Below are positions 53,120 through 61,468 of a DNA stretch of 64,000 nt, piece after piece. Made by a program: the position numbers and the translations under genes. The stretch lies in the NCBI RefSeq assembly GCF_003470665.1, contig NZ_QRJZ01000008.1, positions 15,784 through 79,783 on the forward strand, given 5' to 3'. The notes beneath the pieces are model-generated. The model saw only the letters and a program-made list of their open reading frames with translations, did not search any database and was not told where the DNA came from. Position 1 is the stretch's first letter. Each line of letters starts with the position of its first letter. The DNA comes from Collinsella sp. AM17-1. GTDB lineage: Bacteria; Actinomycetota; Coriobacteriia; Coriobacteriales; Coriobacteriaceae.

Positions 53120-54088
53120 CTAGTACTGTTCGATGCCCATGTAACGACGGACCTCGGGGCTGTGGTCAAACACCTTGCCGCGGGCGGCGCGCAGCTCGCA
53201 GCTCATGTTGTAGAAGAAGATCGGCTCCAGGTACGAACGCACGCTGGCGGGCACGTCGCCTACGCCGTACTCGAGCGCATCGAGCACCATGACCGTATCG
53301 GTGTGCGTGTTGAGAAACGCCAGCGCGCGCTCCTCCATGGGGCGGCACTCGCCCGCGCCAAGCTGCACAAAGTAGAACACGCCGGGCTCGGTGGTCTCGA
53401 AGGGACCGTGGAAGTACTCGCCAGAGTGGATGTAGCAGCAGTGCTGCCACTGCATCTCCATGAGCGAGCAGATGGCCATGGCGTAGGTCTGGCTAAAGTT
53501 GGGGCCGGAGCCCAGGATATAGAAGAACTTGTGCTGCTGACAGAGCTCGGCAAAGCGATCGCCCAGCTCGGTGTTGACCTTCTCGTGGGCGGCGGGCAGC
53601 AGCGCATCCATCTGCTTGAGGCCCTCGTACATGTCGGCGAGTGCCTCGTAGCCTTCCTGCTGGTCGAGCAGCTCGGCAGCCATCAGAACGCCGATGCCCT
53701 GCGGAACCTCGGCCTGCGACTCGCCCTTGCCCCACGGATAGACCCAGGTTGTCCACTTGCCGTTGTCGATCTTGGAACCCGCATAGGCGGTCATAGTCAC
53801 GACCTCGGCACCGGCAGCCAGCGCCATCTCGCAACCGTCGACGACCTCCTGCGTGTTACCGCTGTGGCTGCAGGCGACGACGAGCGACTTCGGCCCCAGG
53901 CTCTTGGGGGCCATCAGGCAAAACTCGCGCGCGGTGTAGACCGTCGAGACAAACGTGGTGGCCTCGCGCTTGAGCAGCTCGTTGGCCGGCATCAAGTCGA
54001 TCATCGAACCGCCGCAGGCGATCCAAAACACGTTCTCAATCTTACCCTTGCGCTCGATAATATCCTGAATCAGATCGTGTGCGTTCAC
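53120..54088 (-). CDS. SIS-domain deglycase-like protein (FrlB family), 1
   Basis: A 322-residue double-SIS protein of the FrlB/AgaS-like group, which split fructoselysine-6-P or related phospho-sugar-amines into glucose-6-P and the amine. SIS1: WIACGGSMIDLMPANELL and VVACSHSGNTQEVVDG; SIS2: FYILGSGPNFSQTYAMAICS, the catalytic-type stretch MQWQHCCYIHSGEYFHGPFE, and C-terminal FFYNMSCELRAARGKVFDHS. A paralogue at 60395-61378 shares EYFHGPFE. The gene is controlled from the promoter at 54145-54223. Confidence 0.88.
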   Translation of the reverse strand: MNAHDLIQDIIERKGKIENVFWIACGGSMIDLMPANELLKREATTFVSTVYTAREFCLMAPKSLGPKSLVVACSHSGNTQEVVDGCEMALAAGAEVVTMTAYAGSKIDNGKWTTWVYPWGKGESQAEVPQGIGVLMAAELLDQQEGYEALADMYEGLKQMDALLPAAHEKVNTELGDRFAELCQQHKFFYILGSGPNFSQTYAMAICSLMEMQWQHCCYIHSGEYFHGPFETTEPGVFYFVQLGAGECRPMEERALAFLNTHTDTVMVLDALEYGVGDVPASVRSYLEPIFFYNMSCELRAARGKVFDHSPEVRRYMGIEQY

Positions 54089-54144
54089 GGTGGCGTTCCT
54101 CCTTGTGTCGCGACTTTGAACGACGGCAGCTCGTACCTGCGGTC

Positions 54145-54223
54145 GTTCTATGTTGTCCTATTTATAGCACGCAAGCAGGTGCCCGTGAAGTCATTTCAGC
54201 AAATTTGTTCTATGTTGTTCTAT
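54145..54223 (-). promoter_or_regulatory. Promoter of SIS gene with two GntR-type operators
   Basis: TTCACG (54184-54189) and TATAAA (54161-54166) are 17 bp apart on the minus strand. The 17-mer GTTCTATGTTGTYCTAT occurs twice (54145-54161, 54207-54223), once over the transcription start and once upstream of the -35. The GntR gene lies directly upstream, so it is the likely ligand. Confidence 0.75.
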
Positions 54224-54232
54224 CTATGGACG

Positions 54233-54988
54233 TTAGATGTCGAACACGTAGCGCGAGCCCACGATCTTTTGGCGCCCGAGCAGCAGGGGCCGCCCGTCCG
54301 CATCGGTAAAGTACGCCTCCATATAGAAGAGTGGCTCGCCGGCCGGCACCTCCAACAGCGGGGCCGCCTGAGCATCGGCAAGCGCAATCTCCACGGTACA
54401 GGGGTCGGACTTGAGCGGCGCGCGGCCCGAATGCTCGGCAACGAGCGCAAAGATCGAGTTATCGGCGAGGTCCTCGTCGGCAAGCGTCTGCAGATAGGGA
54501 TGGTCGGCGAGCACAAAGGCGTTGTTCTCGAGCATGACGGGGATGCCGTCGGCCGTGCGCACGCGCTCGACCACGATGAGCTCGCAACCGGGCTCCACGC
54601 CAAAAAACGCCGCGTCCTCACGCGTCGCCGCGACCACCGTACGCGACACCAGACGCGCTCCGGCCACCATGTCGTTGGCGGCACAACCCTCAGTAAAGCT
54701 CTGGACGTCGCCTTTCTGGACAATCTTGCGTTTGAGCTTGGGAGCGCACACAAAGGTGCCCCTCCCCTGCTGTCGGTTGAGATATCCCGCGCGCGACAGC
54801 TCCTCGATGGCGCGGCGCACGGTGATGCGCCCCACGCCATAGGACTTTGCGAGCTCCATCTCGGAAGGAATGCGCGAACCGGCCGCGTACACGCCGCGCG
54901 CGATCTCGCCCTTTAGGTCGTCCATGACCTGCTGGTACAGCGGCACGGCGGACACGTCGGCACGCTCGGTTTTATCGTCGGTTGCCAT
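54233..54988 (-). CDS. GntR/HutC-family regulator (FrlR-like), 1
   Basis: A 251-residue repressor. N-terminal winged helix: PLYQQVMDDLKGEIARGVYA, RIPSEMELAKSYGVGRITVR, AIEELSRAGYLNRQQGRGTF; C-terminal UTRA ligand domain ending LGRQKIVGSRYVFDI. It starts two bases after recQ and lies upstream of the SIS gene, whose promoter has the paired operators. The paralogue at 57419-58138 has the same end (GSRYVMVM). A phosphorylated Amadori sugar is a plausible effector. Confidence 0.9.
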   Translation of the reverse strand: MATDDKTERADVSAVPLYQQVMDDLKGEIARGVYAAGSRIPSEMELAKSYGVGRITVRRAIEELSRAGYLNRQQGRGTFVCAPKLKRKIVQKGDVQSFTEGCAANDMVAGARLVSRTVVAATREDAAFFGVEPGCELIVVERVRTADGIPVMLENNAFVLADHPYLQTLADEDLADNSIFALVAEHSGRAPLKSDPCTVEIALADAQAAPLLEVPAGEPLFYMEAYFTDADGRPLLLGRQKIVGSRYVFDI

Positions 54989-54990
54989 CG

Positions 54991-56973
54991 TTACGCTCCA
55001 TCTCGCGCATGCTCGGACTCAAACTCTTCAATCGCCGCCATAAACTGCTCGCCAAAGGCGTCGGCCTTTTTCTCGCCGATGCCGTTGACCTGGATAAGCT
55101 CGTCGCGCGTCTGCGGGCGCAGGCGGCACAGGCCGCGCAGGGCCTTGTCGGAGAAGACCATATACGGCGCCATCTCCAGCTCGGTCGAGATCTCCTTGCG
55201 CAGGGCGCGCAGGCGCTCGAACAGCTCGGCATCGTCGCCCACGCGCGGACGCTGATCCAGCTCGGCCTCCTCGCGCAGCAGGTCCACTGCGCGGCGGGCG
55301 CGGGCCGAGGCCTTGCGCTTGGACGCGCGGCGCTTAACAGTAAAGGCAAACGCCTCGTCCTCGACCTCGCCGGCACGCGGACCCAGGCCCACAACCGGAT
55401 ACTGCCCCTGTGAGGTGGCCAAATAACCGCGGCCGCACAGCTGGCCGATGATGTCCTTGATGCGGCCGACCGATTCGCTCGACAGCTCACCATAGCCGCG
55501 ATCCTCGTCCAGATGCATCTGGCGAATGCGCTCGGTGTTGCCGCCGTGAAGCACATCGGCGATGAGCGACTTGCCAAAGCGCATGGGACGCGTGGCCACA
55601 TAGCGCACGGCGGCGCGAGCCATACCGGTGACGTCCTCGACCTCGAACTGCGTGAGGCAGTTGCTGCAGTTGCCGCAGCCCTCGGCGTCGTCTGTGGCGG
55701 TGGCGCCCGCACCAGCCGCAGCAGCATGCTCGGCCGCGGCCTCGTCGCCAAAGTAGCGCAGCATGTATTCGCGCAGGCAGCCGGTAGTATTGCAGTAGCC
55801 CTCCATCTGGCTGAGCAGACGATATCGATTCTGGAGCGCCCACGCGCGTTGCTCGTCATCGAGCGCCTCGTCGGCCGCATCGCCGCGGTCGATTAAAAAG
55901 CGGCGCATGCGAAAATCGTTGCCGTTCCACAGTAAGTGGCAGCTGGCCGGATCGCCATCGCGGCCGGCGCGGCCCGCCTCCTGGTAGTAGGCCTCGATGC
56001 TCTCGGGCACATTGTTGTGGATCACGTAGCGCACGTTGGGCTTGTCGATGCCCATGCCAAAGGCGTTGGTGGCAACCATCACCTGAAGATCGTCGTCAAT
56101 AAAGGCACGCTGGCTTTGACGGCGGGCGTCGTTGCCCATGCCGGCATGGTAGCGGCCAACGCGAATGCCGCTGGGGCCCAGCGCCTCGGCAAGCTCGCCT
56201 GCCAGCGCATCGACCGTCTTGCGGGTCGAACAATACACGATGCCACTCTCGCCCGAATGCGCAATCACATAGTCGCGCACCCACGCGGCCTTGGCCTTGT
56301 CGCCCATCTCCTCGCAGCCAAAGTAGAGGTTCTTGCGATCGAAGCCCGTCACCACCGTCGCGGGGTTTTGCAGGCCGAGCATCTGCTGAATGTCCGCGCG
56401 CACGCGCTCGGTCGCCGTGGCGGTAAAGGCCGCCACGATGGGGCGCTGCGGCAGCGAATCGATGAACTCGCGAATCTGCAGGTAGGCAGGGCGGAAATCC
56501 TGGCCCCATTGGCTTACGCAGTGGGCCTCGTCAATGGCCACGAGCGGCACGCCAATGCCGCCGTCCGCCGCGACCTCCTGCGCAAAGGCCAAAAAGCGCG
56601 GCTCGAGCAGGCGCTCGGGCGCCACGTACATAAGCTGGTAGCGGCCCTCGCGCGCCCGCTTGAGCACGGTGTTTTGCTGGGCCGGAGTAAGGCTGGAGTT
56701 GAGATAGCTGGGTCGCGCACCCGCCGCGAGCAACGCACGGGTCTGGTCCTCCATAAGCGACAGCAGTGGACTCACCACAAAGGTGATGCCGGGCAGCATG
56801 AGCGCGGGCACCTGGTAGCAAATGGACTTGCCGGCGCCCGTGGGCATAACACCCAGCGCATCGCGACCGGCAAGGATCGCATCGACCATGCGGTCCTGCC
56901 CCGGGCGAAACGAGGTGTAGCCAAAATAGGCGCCGAGCGCGTCGAGCGCCATCTGCTGCATGCTATCGGTCAT
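54991..56973 (-). CDS. recQ: ATP-dependent DNA helicase RecQ
   Basis: A 660-residue 3'-5' helicase. Motifs: FGYTSFRPGQDRMV (Q motif), MPTGAGKSICYQVPALM (I), DEAHCVSQWGQDFRPAY (II), AFTATATERV (III), ATNAFGMGIDKPNVR (V), QEAGRAGRDGD (VI), then the RecQ-Ct zinc finger (GCLREYMLRYFGD; CGNCSNCL) and winged helix, and a single HRDC domain near the C-terminus. Length is normal. It is the first gene of a recQ-gntR pair, an unusual pairing. Confidence 0.97.
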   Translation of the reverse strand: MTDSMQQMALDALGAYFGYTSFRPGQDRMVDAILAGRDALGVMPTGAGKSICYQVPALMLPGITFVVSPLLSLMEDQTRALLAAGARPSYLNSSLTPAQQNTVLKRAREGRYQLMYVAPERLLEPRFLAFAQEVAADGGIGVPLVAIDEAHCVSQWGQDFRPAYLQIREFIDSLPQRPIVAAFTATATERVRADIQQMLGLQNPATVVTGFDRKNLYFGCEEMGDKAKAAWVRDYVIAHSGESGIVYCSTRKTVDALAGELAEALGPSGIRVGRYHAGMGNDARRQSQRAFIDDDLQVMVATNAFGMGIDKPNVRYVIHNNVPESIEAYYQEAGRAGRDGDPASCHLLWNGNDFRMRRFLIDRGDAADEALDDEQRAWALQNRYRLLSQMEGYCNTTGCLREYMLRYFGDEAAAEHAAAAGAGATATDDAEGCGNCSNCLTQFEVEDVTGMARAAVRYVATRPMRFGKSLIADVLHGGNTERIRQMHLDEDRGYGELSSESVGRIKDIIGQLCGRGYLATSQGQYPVVGLGPRAGEVEDEAFAFTVKRRASKRKASARARRAVDLLREEAELDQRPRVGDDAELFERLRALRKEISTELEMAPYMVFSDKALRGLCRLRPQTRDELIQVNGIGEKKADAFGEQFMAAIEEFESEHARDGA

Positions 56974-57072
56974 GGTTTCCTAACGTCCAAGTCATCTGCC
57001 GCCGATTATACGCCGCCACGCGAACCGGTGCCGCACGGCCGCCAGCGATGGGCTACGCAATCCGAAGGGAAC

Positions 57073-57231
57073 GAGCGTGGATTTTTAGACACTTTCCGGA
57101 TGAGCGTGGATAATCTCCCACTTTGAACCCGCCATTGAGCCAAAAACGGGAGATTATCCACGCTCATTCTGTGGGTAGTCATTGGGGACGTTCTTGAATG
57201 ACTAGTCGTTTAAGAACGTCCCCAACGACTA
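57073..57231. repeat. Two adjacent long inverted repeats upstream of recQ
   Basis: Hairpin 1: TGAGCGTGGATAATCTCCC (57101-57119) with exact complement at 57148-57166, preceded by another GAGCGTGGAT at 57073. Hairpin 2: TAGTC then TTGGGGACGTTCTT (57176-57195) with complement at 57212-57231, one mismatch. Together with the family B element they fill the 445-bp gap, which holds no gene. Confidence 0.8.
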
Positions 57232-57271
57232 ATCTCTTGACAAACGCGGAAACGTCGCTGGTTGAGCATAA

Positions 57272-57418
57272 GTCAGCGAAAACGCCCCTAAGCGAGCAAG
57301 GTGACGTGAAAGAGGAGGGAAGCGTACTTTGGTACGCGACCGACGATTGAACGTCAGATTGCCGCTTAGGGGCGTTTGCAGCGTCGAGCCGTTGCGCGGT
57401 TTGGTAAAACCGCGTAAC
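57272..57418 (-). repeat. Family B palindromic element, copy 3
   Basis: A 147-bp element that runs to the stop codon of the GntR gene (57419-57421). Arms CCCCTAAGCG/CGCTTAGGGG and TGACGT/ACGTCA, tip AGCGTAC-TTTG-GTACGC, and a second hairpin GTTGCGCGGTTT with CGCGTAAC next to the gene. Sequence is nearly identical to 38072-38220 outside the tip. Confidence 0.85.
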
Positions 57419-58138
57419 TTACATCACCATGACGTAGCGGCTGCCCACGTAGTACTGCTTACCCATCAGGACCGGCTCGCCATTGGGGCCGATAAAGCCG
57501 GCGCGCAGGTTGAGCAGCGGGTCGTGCGGGGCAATGCCCAGCTCGGCGGCCTGTTCGGCGTTGGCGCGAACGGCCTCGACCGTGCGGTAGCCAACCGAGA
57601 CAATCGGCGTTCCGCTAACACGCTCGACCTCGGCAAAAATCGACTTGTCCTCAAGATCGGCCGTCAACAGCTCACGGTAGGCGTCAAACGGCACAAAGAT
57701 GTTCTCCTCAAAGATGGGCTCGCCGTCGGCTGTACGTACGCGCTTGATGTGCAACAGCAGCGCGTCCTTCTGCAGGCCAAAGAACTCCATCTCGTTTTGA
57801 CGTGCCGGCACAATCTGGCGATCGATCACATGCGCGCCCGCCTTCATGCCGTTATCGGCGCAAAGCTCGGTGAACGTCTGCAGCGTCGAAGCGTGGAACT
57901 GGCGGTTGATGTGCGGCGTGGAGACAAAGGTGCCGCGGCCCTGCTGCTTAACCAGATAGCCGTCGGAACACAGTTCCTCGACGGCACGGCGCACCGTAAT
58001 ACGGCTCACCTCGTACTGTTCGGCAAGCTCAAGCTCGGACGGAATGCGCTCCTTGGGTGCATAAACACCTTTCTCGATTGCATCCTTGATTTCGTCGTAA
58101 ATCTGCTGGTAAAGCGGTGCATTTTTGGGTGCGGGCAT
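57419..58138 (-). CDS. GntR/HutC-family regulator (FrlR-like), 2
   Basis: A 239-residue paralogue of the regulator at 54233-54988. Winged helix: PLYQQIYDEIKDAIEKGVYA, RIPSELELAEQYEVSRITVR, GYLVKQQGRGTF; UTRA domain with HVIDRQIVPARQNEMEFFGL and end GKQYYVGSRYVMVM. It lies 105 bp downstream of the yitT-like gene with its own AT-rich promoter region. Its targets may include the PTS/SIS operon at 60-64 kb (inference). Confidence 0.9.
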   Translation of the reverse strand: MPAPKNAPLYQQIYDEIKDAIEKGVYAPKERIPSELELAEQYEVSRITVRRAVEELCSDGYLVKQQGRGTFVSTPHINRQFHASTLQTFTELCADNGMKAGAHVIDRQIVPARQNEMEFFGLQKDALLLHIKRVRTADGEPIFEENIFVPFDAYRELLTADLEDKSIFAEVERVSGTPIVSVGYRTVEAVRANAEQAAELGIAPHDPLLNLRAGFIGPNGEPVLMGKQYYVGSRYVMVM

Positions 58139-58150
58139 ATCTGATCACTC

Positions 58151-58216
58151 TTATCAAAATAGCGAAATAACTAATACGTATATAACGTCTTTTTATATGT
58201 TACCTCACTTTGATAA
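58151..58216 (-). promoter_or_regulatory. AT-rich promoter/operator region of GntR 2
   Basis: Between yitT and gntR the sequence becomes AT-rich. ACGTATATAACGT (58176-58188) is a near-perfect palindrome 38 bp before the ATG, and TTATCAAA/TTTGATAA (58151-58158, 58209-58216) form a wider inverted repeat. Both are candidate autoregulatory sites; I could not fix a single -10/-35 pair. Confidence 0.4.
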
Positions 58217-58242
58217 AACGATACACCGCATACAGCAAATCC

Positions 58243-59250
58243 TTACTTGCCGTCGTCCTGCTGCAGGCTTTCCTGATCGTGCAGACGGGCCTGCCTGCTC
58301 GCCATGCGCGCGGGCTTGTCGGGATCGGGTACGGCCGTGGGCATGGGCTCGTCGACATGACCGCCCCACCAGCCGCCCACAAAGTTGAGCGTGTGGAACA
58401 CATTGATCACGGCGCCGGGATCAATGTCGCACACCAGCTTGATAATGTCCTGGCTCTCGTAGGTCGAGACAACGGCGTGCAGCAGATACATTTTCTCGCG
58501 GCTATATCCGCCGATGACCTCGGCGCAGCTAATACCATGCTGAAAATGGTCAACATAGGCGGTCATGACCTCATCTGCCTTGCGCGTCGTGATCTGCAGC
58601 GTCACGCGGTCGTAGCGACGATAGAAGCTATCAATGGTCTTGGTCGAAATAAACTGGAATACGATGGAGTACGCTGCGTTGTCCCAGCCAAACATAAAAC
58701 CAAAAATCGCCAGGATAAAGCAGTTGAAACCAAAGATAACGCCCCAGATGGTCTTGCCCGTGTGGTTGGAGACCCACAGCGCGATAAAGTCGGTACCGCC
58801 GGTGGATGCGCCGGACTTAAGCGCAATGGCAGCGCCCAGGCCCGAGACCACGCCGCCAAAAATGATGAGCATGATCTTGTCGCCCAAAAACGGTGCGAAG
58901 TGAAAGATGTTGAGGAACAGCGACGAGAGCGCAACCTGCATCATCGAGAAGATGACGAAGCGCTTGCTAATGCCGCTCCAGCATAGGAGCGCCACGGGGA
59001 TGTTGAGCACGAGCATGCCGAGCGAGATGTCGATATGAACGCCGCCAAGCGAGGTAACGCGATCGAGTAGGACCGCGACGCCGGTGAGGCCGCTCGGAAG
59101 CAGGTCGGCGGGCTGAATGAACGCCTGGATCAGGAATGTCTGGAGAACGGCGGAAATTGTGACCGCCACGGCGGTGATGGCGCGGCGGACGATGGTGAGG
59201 CGGCCGAGCACGAGCACGCGGTCCGTGAGCTGGTCGATGGCGTTCGCCAC
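58243..59250 (-). CDS. YitT-family membrane protein
   Basis: A 335-residue protein with five to six membrane segments (ITAVAVTISAVLQTFLIQAF; GLTGVAVLLD; GASTGGTDFIALWVSNH, the family DUF161 signature) and a C-terminal cytoplasmic DUF2179 domain (DRVTLQITTRKADEVMTAYV; LLHAVVSTYESQDIIKLV). A ~35-residue Pro/Asp-rich tail (ARMASRQARLHDQESLQQ) follows. GTG start with AAGGGAG upstream. Transport role is suspected for the family but not established. Confidence 0.9.
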   Translation of the reverse strand: MANAIDQLTDRVLVLGRLTIVRRAITAVAVTISAVLQTFLIQAFIQPADLLPSGLTGVAVLLDRVTSLGGVHIDISLGMLVLNIPVALLCWSGISKRFVIFSMMQVALSSLFLNIFHFAPFLGDKIMLIIFGGVVSGLGAAIALKSGASTGGTDFIALWVSNHTGKTIWGVIFGFNCFILAIFGFMFGWDNAAYSIVFQFISTKTIDSFYRRYDRVTLQITTRKADEVMTAYVDHFQHGISCAEVIGGYSREKMYLLHAVVSTYESQDIIKLVCDIDPGAVINVFHTLNFVGGWWGGHVDEPMPTAVPDPDKPARMASRQARLHDQESLQQDDGK

Positions 59251-59387
59251 ATAGGCTCCCTTCGAAAGCAGATGTAATTGTGGGGCATGCCGGCGATTGT
59301 AGCATGGAGCGACAGAGGGCGCTTCAATTCACCCTCTCTCGACAACCAAAACGGGACCAGCAACTCCTACGACCAAAGGGCAAAAAT

Positions 59388-59511
59388 CTAAGTGAGTAGA
59401 CTTTTTGCGATCTGCCGAGCACACCCAAAAATAGACACCTCTGCGACCTGCGGTTTTGCTAAGGCAGATACGCTTTGTGCTCGGCCTGCGCCAAAAAGTC
59501 TACTCACTTAG
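59388..59511. repeat. Long complex inverted repeat
   Basis: Arms of ~22 bp (59388-59409 and 59489-59511, one extra base; core AGTGAGTAGACTTTTTG) enclose TGCCGAGCACA/TGTGCTCGGC and an alternative inner pair ATCTGCC/GGCAGAT. Two foldings compete for the same bases. No gene is seen in 59251-59605. Confidence 0.8.
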
Positions 59512-59605
59512 TCTGAGTCGAAGCCAAACGGACCAAATCGAAACCAAATCGAGCCAGTCCACCGCAAAAAACGTTTGAACCCGTGCTTTTTGCGGTGAAT
59601 CAACG

Positions 59606-60235
59606 CTACAGAGCGGCCAAAATGTCGGTCAGATTGTCGATAACGGCATCGGCTCGCGATTGATCCAGGTTGACGCCCTTGTGCGGACGCAGCGCCAGGA
59701 CACGGGCGCCGGAACGCTTGCCGGCCTCGATGCCTAAAGGCGAATCCTCGATAACCAGGCACTCGGCAGGCTCCACCCCCAGCGCCTCCATGGCGCGCAG
59801 GTAGATCTCGGGGTCGGGCTTAAACGCGCTGCACTCGTGACCGCTGATGGTGTAGTCCAGCACGTCGGCGATACCGGCGATCTCAACCAACTCGTCGATC
59901 AGCTCGCGATAGGACGAGCTCGCGATGGCGCACTTCACGCCGCGCTCGTGCAGCTCGCGCATCACCGGCTCCGTCTGCTCGTTGAGCAGCTCGGCATACG
60001 GAACGGGGTGGACCGGGCTGTAGACCTGCTTGTACTCCACACGCAGGCGCTCGCGCAGCTCGACATCGTCGGGCACCAGCGCCTCCCAAATGGCAGGCTC
60101 GTTAGACCCCGAAAGATCGGGAATCTCGTCAAAGTGGAAGCCCTTCTCCTCCATAAACGCCACGCGGCGACGGTTGTAGAACCACTCGGTATCGACCAGC
60201 ACGCCGTCCATATCAAACAGCACTGCCTTGATCAT
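59606..60235 (-). CDS. HAD-family phosphatase (beta-phosphoglucomutase-like)
   Basis: A 209-residue HAD subfamily IA protein. Motif I VLFDMDGVLVDTEW (nucleophile and acid Asp), a four-helix cap, motif II ASSSYRELIDE, motif III Lys in GHECSAFKPDPEIY and motif IV VIEDSPLGIEAG. Characterised relatives act on sugar phosphates. ATG at 60235 has GGAGGAG upstream. Its position after the PTS/SIS genes suggests action on a phospho-sugar from that pathway. Confidence 0.88.
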   Translation of the reverse strand: MIKAVLFDMDGVLVDTEWFYNRRRVAFMEEKGFHFDEIPDLSGSNEPAIWEALVPDDVELRERLRVEYKQVYSPVHPVPYAELLNEQTEPVMRELHERGVKCAIASSSYRELIDELVEIAGIADVLDYTISGHECSAFKPDPEIYLRAMEALGVEPAECLVIEDSPLGIEAGKRSGARVLALRPHKGVNLDQSRADAVIDNLTDILAAL

Positions 60236-60249
60236 ACGCATCTCCTCCC

Positions 60250-60295
60250 ACCTGCCAAAAAGGGACAGGTTTATTTTGGTAGGTTTTATCTGGGG
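60250..60295 (+). repeat. Family C palindromic repeat, copy 4
   Basis: ACCTGCCAAAA, AGGGACAGGTTTA and TTTTGGTAGGTT in order, then TTATCTGGGG. It lies 14 bp upstream of the HAD gene start, and its end GGTGGGAGGAG reads into that gene's ribosome site, as copy 3 does for the cyclo-ligase gene. Confidence 0.8.
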
Positions 60296-60324
60296 TTTTG
60301 CGGCGCAACGAACACGCCCTCCCA

Positions 60325-60362
60325 AAACAGAAAAGGGGACGGGGTGTAAACCCCATCCCCTC
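60325..60362 (-). terminator. Terminator of PTS/SIS operon
   Basis: GGGGATGGGG pairs with CCCCGTCCCC around TTTACA on the minus strand, followed by TTTTCTGTTTT, 32 bp past the SIS gene. The HAD gene would then need its own promoter or read-through. Confidence 0.85.
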
Positions 60363-60394
60363 TCAATCAACCCGTAAGGTCTACTTACTTGTGA

Positions 60395-61378
60395 TTAGTA
60401 GGAAAGCTTCCACATGTAGCGACGCATGGTCAGCGGGTGCTGACGGGCCTCGGCGATCTGGTTGCCGTACTCGCGCATAACGGCGAGGTGCAGCAGCGGG
60501 TTGAAGTAGGTGACGACGCTCGCGGGCACGGCGTCAGCCAGGCCGTAGTCCTTGGAGTCGATCAGAGCGACCTTGGCGCCCATGCGCTTAAGGAAGGTGA
60601 GGGCGCGGGCGTCCATCGGACGGGTGGCACCATCGGACATGAAGAAGACGTAGGGCTTACCCTCGGTGGAAACCTCGAACGGGCCGTGGAAGTACTCGCC
60701 GGTGTTGTAGGCGGCGGCGTCGATCCACTGCATCTCGGTGAACAGGAAGGCGGCGTGAGAATAAGCCATCTTCTCGGAGGCACCAGAGGCCATGAAGTAG
60801 ATCATCTTGTCGTCCTTGAAGTCCTGGGCGAACTGCTTGGCGAGGCCCTTGGCGGACTGAGCGGCGTTCTCGCAGAGCTCGAAGACGTTGGTGAGGCCGG
60901 TGATCATGTCCTCGTAGTGGTCATAGCCTTCGGTCTGCTGAAGGATCTCGAGAGCAAGAGCAATGGCGTAGCCGGGCTTCTCGCACTTGGCAGCGTAGTT
61001 GGCGTGGAAGCCGTGAACGATGACGTGGTCGGCGTCGACGGTCAGAGCGGAGCCGGCCTTGTTGGTGAGGGAGACGACCGGGCAGTTGTGCTTCTTGGCG
61101 GTCTTGTTGGCCTCGACGGTCTCGGGCGTGGAGCCACCCAGGGAGCAGGTGATCACGAAGGTGTGCTCGTTGACCCAGGAAGGCGTGTCGTAGTTGAACT
61201 CGTTAGCGGTGAAGATCTGAACGTTCAGCTTGTCCGTGTTGTTGGCCAGGAAGTACTTGGCAGGGTAAAGGTCGGACATGGAAGCACCGCAGCCGACGAA
61301 GGCGACGCTGTGGATCTCGTGGTTGGACAGGACGTCAGCGACGATCTGCTTAGGGAGGTTAAGGTCGATCTCGTACAT
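60395..61378 (-). CDS. SIS-domain deglycase-like protein (FrlB family), 2
   Basis: A 327-residue paralogue of the protein at 53120-54088. SIS1: VAFVGCGASMSDLYPAKYFL and VITCSLGGSTPETVEANK; SIS2: IYFMASGASEKMAYSHAAF and NTGEYFHGPFEVSTEGKPY. Placed directly after PTS IIAB-IIC-IID genes it would act on the 6-phosphorylated import product, as GfrE/GfrF do in the Salmonella glucoselysine/fructoselysine operon. ATG at 61378 has AAAGGA nine bases upstream. Confidence 0.88.
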   Translation of the reverse strand: MYEIDLNLPKQIVADVLSNHEIHSVAFVGCGASMSDLYPAKYFLANNTDKLNVQIFTANEFNYDTPSWVNEHTFVITCSLGGSTPETVEANKTAKKHNCPVVSLTNKAGSALTVDADHVIVHGFHANYAAKCEKPGYAIALALEILQQTEGYDHYEDMITGLTNVFELCENAAQSAKGLAKQFAQDFKDDKMIYFMASGASEKMAYSHAAFLFTEMQWIDAAAYNTGEYFHGPFEVSTEGKPYVFFMSDGATRPMDARALTFLKRMGAKVALIDSKDYGLADAVPASVVTYFNPLLHLAVMREYGNQIAEARQHPLTMRRYMWKLSY

Positions 61379-61468
61379 CTGACACATTCCTTTCGATTTT
61401 TTGCGGCGCCACATTGCCGGGCGCTCGCAGGGTTACCGTGGTTTGGACCGAGTCGCCGGCCCGTTGAG

